Shown piece by piece: positions 7,532-12,826 of a DNA stretch of 14,913 nucleotides (position 1 is its first letter; each line of letters begins with the position of its first letter). The notes under the pieces were generated by a model that did not search any database, was not told where the DNA came from, and saw only the letters and a list, made by a program, of their open reading frames with translations. The translations under genes were made by a program, and so were the position numbers. The stretch covers positions 1 to 14,913 of the forward strand of contig DDXW01000010.1 of NCBI GenBank assembly GCA_002347285.1. The letters are read 5' to 3'. This DNA is from Rhodocyclaceae bacterium UBA2250. Its GTDB lineage: Bacteria; Pseudomonadota; Gammaproteobacteria; Burkholderiales; Rhodocyclaceae.

Positions 7532-7975
7532 GTGACAAGCAATGCAGAAGGTCTCCGCGAATCGGAGGATATGACTGAATACGTCGCCGACGTATGGGGT
7601 GTAGCTGGTGCGCCAGTCGAGGCGCGTGTCTCCGTCCCAGCTTCAGCGGTGAATCTCGCTTCTCAAGGGCAGGATCCTGATCTTCCACCCGTAGTGGCGG
7701 GCTTGTTCGTCTCGGCGCTGGTGCAGGCCGGCTACCCGGTGGAAAGGGAACTGGAAGAGGTCGGGGCCCTGCGCCTCGCTAATCCTGACCTCGTGCGTGA
7801 TCACAAGAACAACAGTATGCCTGGTACCGCGTGGCCAGCTTGGCTGTTTGATCCACAGCCGAGTGTCTGGATCGAAGAGTTTCCTGCAAAACCACAGCCT
7901 TGGCCGGTCTTCGTCGCGATCGGTAGCACTGTGATTGCAGAGTTTTATCCGTGGAAGAGAACGCGTAAGGCATGA
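7532..7975 (+). CDS. Hypothetical protein, 147 aa
   Basis: Starts at GTG 7532 with GGAG at 7521-7524; the open frame extends far upstream but there it is only a shadow of the relaxase gene and its neighbour. ATG 7571 is a later alternative start. The middle ('PPVVAGLFVSALVQAGYPVEREL') is a plausible amphipathic helix and the C-terminus is Trp/Pro-rich ('AWPAWLFDPQPSVWIEEF'). No signal peptide and no family recognised. It follows the previous gene by 65 bp and may have its own promoter there. Confidence 0.55.
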   Translation: MTSNAEGLRESEDMTEYVADVWGVAGAPVEARVSVPASAVNLASQGQDPDLPPVVAGLFVSALVQAGYPVERELEEVGALRLANPDLVRDHKNNSMPGTAWPAWLFDPQPSVWIEEFPAKPQPWPVFVAIGSTVIAEFYPWKRTRKA

Positions 7976-8475
7976 GCATCAAGCCAACGGCGGCGCTCAT
8001 GGGAGACTGCTGCGCAGCCCCCCGCCGCGCGGCTTCCCCCGGTGGGCCGCGCGCTGCGCGCACGGCGTGAAACCCGCAGAAGCTTTATCCAGCCGCGCTG
8101 TGCGCGGAAATGGCGCAGGCCTTTGGCCCGCCTTCCGGCGTGCCGGCCCGCGCCGTGGTGGTGAAAGCGCGTGGTTGCCGCCCATCCTTTCACTGTTTAG
8201 CTCTTCTGAGCCGCTCAGCGCGCTTCGCCTCTCGACAGCGGCAGTGCTAGCCGGTCGCTGCGCTCCCTGCATCAACTCGCGCCAGCGGGCGGTGCTGCGC
8301 CTTAAAGCCGCTCCCTGCGGTCGCTTTTTAATGCTCGCCCCGGCCTGCGGCTGCCCCGCTGTCACTCCCTGATGCTCCGCACTGAATTCCCGCTGTCGCC
8401 CTTCGGGGCGAGGCTCCAGGGCGCTTTCGTGAAGCGGCTCCGAAGAGCAGAACCAAACAGCGAAAGGAGAAAGTC
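7976..8475. other. 500-bp GC-rich non-coding region with hairpins
   Basis: I see no convincing gene here; the open frames on both strands lack start signals and sensible composition. It holds a 10-bp palindrome GCTGCGCAGC (8009-8018) and an 8-bp inverted repeat CGCGCGGC/GCCGCGCG (8026-8033 with 8046-8053). A TTCG-loop hairpin TCGCCC/GGGCGA lies at 8396-8411. The phrase CGCTCCCTGC or close relatives recurs near 8263 and 8310. It precedes a long same-strand train of small genes, so it is the natural place for their promoter or leader, but no clear -35/-10 pair stands out. Confidence 0.5.
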
Positions 8476-8964
8476 ATGGCAGCAAACACCATCACCACCA
8501 CCAACGACGCGGGGCTCTGCCCCACACCCCGGAAGCTCACCAAAGAGCAGGTTTCGGAACCCCAAGACCTATTTGAAATCTTTGGCGAACCGATTCACGG
8601 CTACACCAGGCGGCAGGCCATCGATGACGGTTTCTTGGTCGATGTTTCGGAGACGGCGCGGGAGGCGGGGTTTTCCGTGCCGGTGGCAATGACGCGGGCG
8701 GCGTGGGCGGACTGCGTGGAATGGACGGAGGCCGACAGCAAGCGCCAGATCCACCAGGACGAATCCGGCCGGCTGTGGGATGTGCTCTGGATGACCTGGA
8801 ACTACGCCCGGCGAAACGGCAGCTACATCACGCGCGTGCAGCTCTATCGCGTGCCGCGTGGAGGGCGCGGGATCCGACCGCGCCTCACTTTTCTGAAAGC
8901 AGTGATTGGGCCAGGCGACGACGGTGAACCGGTCATCACGATCTGCATGCCGGACGAGGATTGA
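8476..8964 (+). CDS. DUF6573 family protein
   Basis: A 162-aa soluble protein resembling the DUF6573 proteins common on conjugative plasmids and ICEs. Recognisable parts are the 'DLFEIFGEPIHGYTRRQAIDDG' stretch near residues 34-55, 'LVDVSETAREAGFSVPVAMTRAAW' further on, and a closing 'TFLKAVIGPGDDGEPVITICMP'. The function of the family is unknown to me. ATG 8476 has AAAGGAG at 8462-8468. It is the first gene of the 8476-11898 train and is followed three bases later by the next gene. Confidence 0.8.
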   Translation: MAANTITTTNDAGLCPTPRKLTKEQVSEPQDLFEIFGEPIHGYTRRQAIDDGFLVDVSETAREAGFSVPVAMTRAAWADCVEWTEADSKRQIHQDESGRLWDVLWMTWNYARRNGSYITRVQLYRVPRGGRGIRPRLTFLKAVIGPGDDGEPVITICMPDED

Positions 8965-8967
8965 GCA

Positions 8968-9147
8968 ATGCGCCGGATCGAGACCATCACAAACAACTCG
9001 ACCGGCCGCGAGGCTCGCGTCTATCGCGATTCCGAGTGGCAGGAGTGGCGGGTCAACGGCCAGCACCAGACCGAGGCCGATCACCACACCGACGACAAAG
9101 GCGACGCGCAATGTCATGCGCGCGCCTGGGCGTGGGGCGGACGCTGA
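8968..9147 (+). CDS. Small hypothetical protein, 59 aa
   Basis: MRRIETITNNSTGREARVYR begins this short protein, which continues with 'DSEWQEWRV' and 'DDKGDAQCHARAW'. The 'VYRDSEW-E-RV ... DDK-DA' pattern recurs in small proteins of plasmids and integrative elements, without known function. It starts three bases after the DUF6573 stop (TGAGCAATG), which argues for translational coupling. Its stop codon is the first base triplet of the 22-bp motif at 9145-9166. Confidence 0.65.
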   Translation: MRRIETITNNSTGREARVYRDSEWQEWRVNGQHQTEADHHTDDKGDAQCHARAWAWGGR

Positions 9148-9166
9148 CCGCCATCGCGCATCTATC
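9145..9166 (+). repeat. 22-bp junction motif, copy A
   Basis: TGACCGCCATCGCGCAT followed by CTATC. It begins exactly at the stop codon of the previous gene and lies 27 bp before the next start. The same motif recurs at 10433-10454 and 10904-10925; 15 of 22 positions are the same in all three. It is not recognisable as a sigma-70 promoter. Possible roles are a protein or RNA processing site, or a mark of a duplicated leader. Confidence 0.6.
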
Positions 9167-9192
9167 CAGTGAAGGCATCTCAGGAGAAAGAC

Positions 9193-9825
9193 ATGAGCTA
9201 CCAATACCGTACCGAAGGCGATCGCGCGAAGAGCTTTGCAGCCGAGATCAGCCGCACAAAATCAACCCTGCACAAGCTTGCCGGCGCGCTCGAAGGTCTG
9301 AGCGACGGAAACCGGCGGACGCTGCTCGATGCCGCCGCCATCCTGGCGCGGCAAGGCAAGGAAAAGAAGGCCGCAGCGAAGAAGATCAAGGACGATGAAG
9401 TCGCCCTCGAAAAAGCTTTTAACAAGGCTGAAGCCGAAGCCGGACGCCTCCTCGACGGCTGGCCGCAAAGCAGCCTGGAAGATCAGATCGCGCTTTGCCT
9501 GGGCTGGAATGATCGCTGGGTCTTTGAAGGTGAGAGAGATCTGCGAGAGAGGCTGAAAGGCTACACCAGCTTCAATGGCGAGCACCGGCCTGCAGGGTGG
9601 CGCGACGTGCTGACTGTGATCAACGACGCGAAGCGTGCCCTGCAGCGTGAAGCGGCCTACCGCGCTAGCCGCAAGGGCCAGCCGGTCGCCGACTTCCTGG
9701 CCACTATCCGGGAAGCGGCGGAGGCGGCCAAGCAAAGCGACAAATGCCGCGAGCTGGTTGAGGCTTGGCGCGTTGCGTTGGTGAAAGAACAACTTATCGA
9801 GGCGAACAAGGGAGCAGCGCAATGA
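9193..9825 (+). CDS. Hypothetical protein, 210 aa, largely helical
   Basis: Starts at ATG 9193 with AGGAG at 9182-9186. The N-terminal third is Lys/Ala-rich and strongly helical, probably a coiled coil at about residues 55-85 ('KEKKAAAKKIKDDEVALEKA'). The middle has 'DGWPQSSLEDQIALCLGWND' and the C-terminus is again helical. No signal peptide or membrane span; no family recognised. It sits between the first 22-bp motif and the gene for the lipoprotein; its stop (9823-9825) precedes that gene by 56 bp. Confidence 0.65.
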   Translation: MSYQYRTEGDRAKSFAAEISRTKSTLHKLAGALEGLSDGNRRTLLDAAAILARQGKEKKAAAKKIKDDEVALEKAFNKAEAEAGRLLDGWPQSSLEDQIALCLGWNDRWVFEGERDLRERLKGYTSFNGEHRPAGWRDVLTVINDAKRALQREAAYRASRKGQPVADFLATIREAAEAAKQSDKCRELVEAWRVALVKEQLIEANKGAAQ

Positions 9826-9881
9826 AGCTCAAAGGCGGCTTCTGGCAAAACCTCAAACCTACTATCAACTGGAGAGCAAAC

Positions 9882-10304
9882 ATGAAAGCAACAACCGCAA
9901 TCACCCTCGCCGCCCTGGCATTCACCCCGATCCTTCACGGCTGCGCGGTCGGTCTCGTCGCGCCGGCCGTGGGGCTGACGAACATGGCGAGAAACGGCCC
10001 GGTACAAGCCAAGCTGGAAGGCAAGGGCGACGCGATCGCGGCATTCAAGCGCGCGGTCATCACCGCCGGCGGCAGCGTGCCGCGCCAGAGCGTCGATTTT
10101 GCCGAGGGGCAGTTCAGCATCAAGGGCGTGCAAGCCGAGCTGCAAGCGCTGGGCGACGGCAAGTATGCCCTCAACGTCACCCCGACCGTCGCGAAGAGCT
10201 GGGACTTCACCGACACCATTGCCCAGGTCACAGACGCCATCACGGACGGCATGAGCAAGTCCGGATTCGTCGTCGTCGAGCGCAAGCGCGAGGCCGGGCT
10301 GTGA
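9882..10304 (+). CDS. Predicted lipoprotein, paralogue of the protein at 10511-10906
   Basis: A 140-aa protein with a lipoprotein signal: a short basic start, a hydrophobic core and the lipobox LHGC, with Cys at residue 21. ATG 9882 is chosen because GGAGAG lies at 9871-9876 and it places the signal at the N-terminus; the open frame starts earlier. The mature part contains 'KLEGKGDAIAAFKRA' then 'AGGSV', and ends 'DAITDGMSKSGFVV'. The same pattern recurs in the protein at 10511, so the two are clear paralogues. One is membrane-anchored and the other free in the periplasm. Function unknown; the next gene overlaps its stop (GTGA). Confidence 0.75.
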   Translation: MKATTAITLAALAFTPILHGCAVGLVAPAVGLTNMARNGPVQAKLEGKGDAIAAFKRAVITAGGSVPRQSVDFAEGQFSIKGVQAELQALGDGKYALNVTPTVAKSWDFTDTIAQVTDAITDGMSKSGFVVVERKREAGL

Positions 10305-10435
10305 GCGAGCGCCGCCTGTCCGTGAGCGACTGCTTGAGGGTCTGGCGGCCTTTCATTCCCCGGCCGGGCTGGATCCATCGCTGGACGGCCGCGCTCTTCC
10401 TGCTCCTGACGCTTGCCATGATTGCCGCCAGCTGA
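10301..10435 (+). CDS. 44-aa single-span membrane protein
   Basis: A GTG start at 10301 overlaps the stop of the lipoprotein gene (GTGA), with GAGG at 10290-10293 as ribosome binding site. The protein has a basic, Trp-containing N-terminal half ('VWRPFIPRPGWIHRW') and a C-terminal hydrophobic stretch ('TAALFLLLTLAMIAAS'), so it is a tail-type single-span inner-membrane peptide. Its stop codon opens the 22-bp motif at 10433. The coupling to the lipoprotein suggests the two act together. It is too short for family recognition and could be missed by gene callers. Confidence 0.6.
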   Translation: MSERRLSVSDCLRVWRPFIPRPGWIHRWTAALFLLLTLAMIAAS

Positions 10436-10454
10436 CCGCCCTCGCGCATATATC
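10433..10454 (+). repeat. 22-bp junction motif, copy B
   Basis: TGACCGCCCTCGCGCAT followed by ATATC; differs from copy A at two positions. It again begins at a stop codon. A hairpin (10467-10484) follows directly. Confidence 0.6.
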
Positions 10455-10466
10455 AAGCAGTAGCAC

Positions 10467-10484
10467 CCGGCGCAACCGCGCCGG
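10467..10484. repeat. Hairpin paired with an inverted copy at 10930-10949
   Basis: CCGGCGC-AACC-GCGCCGG, a perfect 7-bp stem. It is followed by CCTCTTTAACCAGAAAGGAA, giving a ribosome binding site for the next gene. The 18-bp core is the exact reverse complement of the core at 10931-10948. It could be a weak terminator, an attenuator-like leader or a protein site. Confidence 0.6.
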
Positions 10485-10510
10485 CCTCTTTAACCAGAAA
10501 GGAACCACAT

Positions 10511-10906
10511 ATGCACTCGAAGAAATATCTCATCACCCTAGCCGCCGCTCTGGGCGCGCTTGCCGCGATGCCCACCACCGCGACGGCAGAGACGAAAAAA
10601 AACGATCCGGTCATGATCAAACTGCAGGGCCAGGGCGACGCGATCGAGGTGTTCAAACACTCGGCCGAAGCCGCCGGCGGCACCGTGGCCTATGCCGGCC
10701 GGCGATCCGCCATCGCCGCCTTCGGCGCGCGGCTGGCCGGGGCGAGCATCACCGCGAAAGGTGGCGGATCCTACGTCCTGTACGTCGCCGCCGACCCGGA
10801 AAAAAATCCCGACGACGAAGACGACGTCGCGGCGATCGAGACGGCGATCACGGACGGTTTGAACAAGGCCGGATTCACCGTCCGCGAATGGCGCCGCGGC
10901 GACTAA
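10511..10906 (+). CDS. Exported protein, paralogue of the lipoprotein at 9882-10304
   Basis: A 131-aa protein with a cleavable signal peptide (basic 'HSKKY', hydrophobic core, cleavage probably after TATA near residue 26). The mature part has 'KLQGQGDAIEVFKHS' and 'AGGTV', and ends 'TAITDGLNKAGFTVREW', matching the lipoprotein closely. The C-terminal half has an acidic patch 'PDDEDDVAAIE'. ATG 10511 has AAAGGAA about eight bases upstream. I see no catalytic motif. A pair of one anchored and one free version suggests a complex at the periplasm, but that is inference. Its stop begins the third 22-bp motif. Confidence 0.75.
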   Translation: MHSKKYLITLAAALGALAAMPTTATAETKKNDPVMIKLQGQGDAIEVFKHSAEAAGGTVAYAGRRSAIAAFGARLAGASITAKGGGSYVLYVAADPEKNPDDEDDVAAIETAITDGLNKAGFTVREWRRGD

Positions 10907-10925
10907 CCGCACAGGGGCATCTATC
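10904..10925 (+). repeat. 22-bp junction motif, copy C
   Basis: TAACCGCACAGGGGCAT followed by CTATC. It begins at the stop codon of the exported protein and is the most divergent copy, yet has exactly the same length and phasing as copies A and B. Confidence 0.5.
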
Positions 10926-10928
10926 CGT

Positions 10929-10950
10929 AGCCGGCGCGGTTGCGCCGGCT
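10929..10950. repeat. Hairpin, inverted copy of the one at 10467-10484
   Basis: AGCCGGCGC-GGTT-GCGCCGGCT, a perfect 9-bp stem. The central 18 bp are the reverse complement of the hairpin at 10467-10484 and the same AACCA-CCAGAAAGGAA-like leader follows. Confidence 0.6.
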
Positions 10951-10972
10951 CAACCACCAGAAAGGAAACCCG

Positions 10973-11224
10973 ATGGAAAACGAAAACACCGTCACCGAAC
11001 GCCCGCCACTCGACCCGGAGATCCTGGCCCAAGTCAAAGCCGACCTGCGCAGCGTCAAGAGCACCGATCCGCGCTTGTCGGACTGGGAGCGCGGGTTCAT
11101 CAAGGAACAGAAGGAGCGCTTCAAGAAGTGGGGTGATGAAACCTATCTGTCAGACAAGCAGATCGACGTCATCCACAAGATCGCCGAGCGCATGGCGATC
11201 GAGGGCGAGGATCTTGGCGACTGA
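10973..11224 (+). CDS. Hypothetical protein, 83 aa
   Basis: Starts at ATG 10973 with AAAGGAAA just upstream. It is a small, highly charged, helical protein ('KADLRSVKSTD', 'WERGFIKEQKERFKKWGDE', 'LSDKQIDVIHKIAERMAIEG'). No signal peptide, no Cys pairs, no recognised family. The 'LSDKQIDVIHKIAERM' helix pattern is seen in small unknown proteins of phages and plasmids. Its end overlaps the proposed next gene by 11 bp. Confidence 0.65.
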   Translation: MENENTVTERPPLDPEILAQVKADLRSVKSTDPRLSDWERGFIKEQKERFKKWGDETYLSDKQIDVIHKIAERMAIEGEDLGD

Positions 11225-11408
11225 TCCCCAGTGCCGGGACTGCCTGCTGCACCACGTCAGGCCGGACGGCCAAGCCGTCTGCCTGGCGCTGCAGCCCAGG
11301 CCGATCCCCATTCCATGCCGCAGGCGCCGCCCCTACAGCTGGGGCGGGCCGGCGGCTCAATCAGAAGGAGCGGAGCAATGCAGTCAGAAACCGACGAAGC
11401 AGCTCTGA
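11214..11408 (+). CDS. Small Cys-rich protein, 64 aa (TTG start)
   Basis: Proposed from a TTG at 11214 with GAGGG at 11201-11205. The sequence has a possible metal site: C-x2-C in 'QCRDCLLHH', a third Cys in 'QAVCLAL', and a fourth in 'IPIPCRRRRP', followed by 'YSWGG'. The same spacing appears in the protein at 11674-11898, on the other side of the FlhD-like gene, which is why I believe it is real despite the weak start. It overlaps the genes before and after it (by 11 and 31 bp). It could be a zinc-ribbon-like mini-protein. A non-coding shadow is the alternative. Confidence 0.42.
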   Translation: MATDPQCRDCLLHHVRPDGQAVCLALQPRPIPIPCRRRRPYSWGGPAAQSEGAEQCSQKPTKQL

Positions 11409-11677
11409 ACAGGAGTTACTTCCTCGCGCTGCGGACGGTCGCGGCGCGAGATACTGCCGAGGCCTGCGCCAAGTATGGTGTTGACGTCCAGTTCTCCGAG
11501 CAGGTTGCAAAGCTGACCATGGCGGACATCGAGTGGCTGGCGCTCAGCGGCATCGTGGTCTTCAAGCCGATCATCGACCCGCAGCAATTCCTCAGGATAG
11601 CCGCCATCGAGGATCCCGCCCACCGGCATATCTTGGCCAGGCTGGTCCCCAACACACCCGAGGTGCGAACGAAGTGA
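11378..11677 (+). CDS. FlhD-like transcriptional regulator
   Basis: A 99-aa helical protein that aligns without gaps to FlhD over some 54 residues. 'LNRSYFLALRTVAARD' matches FlhD 'LNLSYLLLAQRLIVQD', followed by 'YGVDVQFSEQVAKLTMADIEWLALSG' against 'LGINEE...LAALTLPQMVKLAE'. FlhD partners FlhC to activate flagellar genes. FlhDC-like pairs on SXT and IncA/C elements (SetCD, AcaCD) activate transfer genes. ATG 11378 has GGAG at 11367-11370. No FlhC-size partner gene lies nearby, so this copy may work with the host FlhC or alone. Its stop overlaps the next start by four bases. Family call fairly firm, role inferred. Confidence 0.7.
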   Translation: MQSETDEAALNRSYFLALRTVAARDTAEACAKYGVDVQFSEQVAKLTMADIEWLALSGIVVFKPIIDPQQFLRIAAIEDPAHRHILARLVPNTPEVRTK

Positions 11678-11898
11678 ATGACTGCGAAGGCTGCATCCAC
11701 AGGATACGCAGTGCTACAGGACAGCCGGACAGGTGCATGCGCGGGTTGCCCGCGCCGGCGGCGGGAAGCGCTTGCGCCGGCTGGACGCCGGTTTTCTGGC
11801 TGGTGGAGTCCGATACGGAAAAAAGCCGCTGGGGACGGATCGAGCTAATAAGGCCGCGCCTGCAGAAGATCCCGCCGGCGCCAGTGGTGAAGCACTGA
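11674..11898 (+). CDS. Small Cys-rich protein, 74 aa (GTG start)
   Basis: The GTG at 11674 overlaps the stop of the FlhD-like gene, with GAGG about ten bases upstream. The N-terminus carries 'DCEGCIHRI', a third Cys in 'PDRCMRG' and a fourth in 'GSACAGWTPVFW'. The C-x2-C ... C ... C spacing resembles the proposed gene at 11214-11408 and the Cys-rich mini-proteins common in phages and plasmids. A zinc site is plausible. It closes the train of small genes; 76 bp separate it from the convergent gene, with no clear terminator. Confidence 0.6.
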   Translation: MNDCEGCIHRIRSATGQPDRCMRGLPAPAAGSACAGWTPVFWLVESDTEKSRWGRIELIRPRLQKIPPAPVVKH

Positions 11899-11974
11899 CT
11901 ACCTTTCCATTACCCCCACAACCCAATTGCCGCCTATGCTGCCAGGGAAAAATCTACCTGCGCGATATCCAAGG

Positions 11975-12736
11975 TTAGTCCGGTTCGTTTCTGTATGAAA
12001 CCTTACTGGCTGGCAGCCAGCCATCGCTGCTCTTGTAAAGCTTCACTACGCCTACCCGCTTCGTCTTCGTTGCGGCAGCGGATTTGTTGTTAAGGCGCGC
12101 TAGTTCTTCACGATAAATCTGAAAAGCTTCAGGCGTGTTTGTCGATGTGTAGCTAAAAATAACCTCGGTGACTTGTTTTCCGTTTTCTGGGGCAGGATCA
12201 GACCATCTGACAACTTCATTGAATTTCTTTTTGCTTTCTTTACCGCATAGCCCAGGAAAGGCTTGCCCTGTTTCAATCATGTGGCCAGTTGGTTGATGGA
12301 GGGATCGCCCTAATTCCGTGAGTTTCGCGATATGTACTCGCTCATCAACTGCTTTTCCTGTGTCTCCCAGCGCCATAGCGGACTTCACTTTCATGCTCTT
12401 GAAAATAAGCATACTTGGATCATTGTCTGCTGATACATGTTCTCCTTGTTTAAAACCACCGATATCTGCAAGACGGACATCCATAGTTAAGATGACTAGC
12501 TTGGCCTTATGATATGCCTCTATCATCTTCTGGTCTGAGTTCCACATTCTTCCTGTTGGATCAAAGATTACACTCTTGCCTGGGTCTTTTGAGTACCAGT
12601 AAAGACAGGCCGGTGCATTACCCAAAGCTTTTTCAACACCTTTGGAAAGGTCCGACTTCATTCCGAACCCTAAGTCGAAGGCAAGAGCATTTGAGGCAAC
12701 GAGCAGGGGTAGGGCAAGGGATAAGTAAAATTTCAT
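11975..12736 (-). CDS. Exported hypothetical protein, 253 aa, AT-rich
   Basis: The minus-strand gene starts at ATG 12736-12734 with a Sec signal peptide ('KFYLSLALPLLVASNALA', cleavage after residue 19). The mature protein holds four stretches that look structured: 'CLYWYSKDPGKSVIFDPTGR', 'AKLVILTMDVRLADIGGF', 'GHMIETGQAFPGLCGKESKK' and 'EVIFSYTSTNTPEAFQIYRE'. Two cysteines (in 'PACLYW' and 'GLCGK') could form a disulfide. No family recognised. Base composition is visibly AT-richer than all its neighbours and it runs opposite to them, so it is probably a later cargo gene. No good ribosome binding site precedes the ATG. Confidence 0.75.
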   Translation of the reverse strand: MKFYLSLALPLLVASNALAFDLGFGMKSDLSKGVEKALGNAPACLYWYSKDPGKSVIFDPTGRMWNSDQKMIEAYHKAKLVILTMDVRLADIGGFKQGEHVSADNDPSMLIFKSMKVKSAMALGDTGKAVDERVHIAKLTELGRSLHQPTGHMIETGQAFPGLCGKESKKKFNEVVRWSDPAPENGKQVTEVIFSYTSTNTPEAFQIYREELARLNNKSAAATKTKRVGVVKLYKSSDGWLPASKVSYRNEPD

Positions 12737-12772
12737 TTTGGTAAGAAAAAGCTATGAAAGTGGATAATCATA

Positions 12773-12789
12773 ATATCCGTTTTGGATAT
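12773..12789. promoter_or_regulatory. Inverted repeat upstream of the exported-protein gene
   Basis: ATATCC-GTTTT-GGATAT lies in the 90 bp between the recombinase stop and the start of the exported-protein gene, both on the minus strand. The stretch is AT-rich and includes TATTAT (minus strand), a possible -10. It could be an operator or a weak terminator for the recombinase gene. Confidence 0.35.
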
Positions 12790-12826
12790 GGCGGTGGTGG
12801 GATCTTCTGCAGGTAGTCTGCTTCGA

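Noticed and set aside
7935..8372. A 145-aa open frame in the 7976-8475 non-coding region
   Set aside because: It overlaps the end of the gene before it, has no ribosome binding site, and its Arg/Ala/Pro/Cys-rich product looks like translated structured non-coding DNA.
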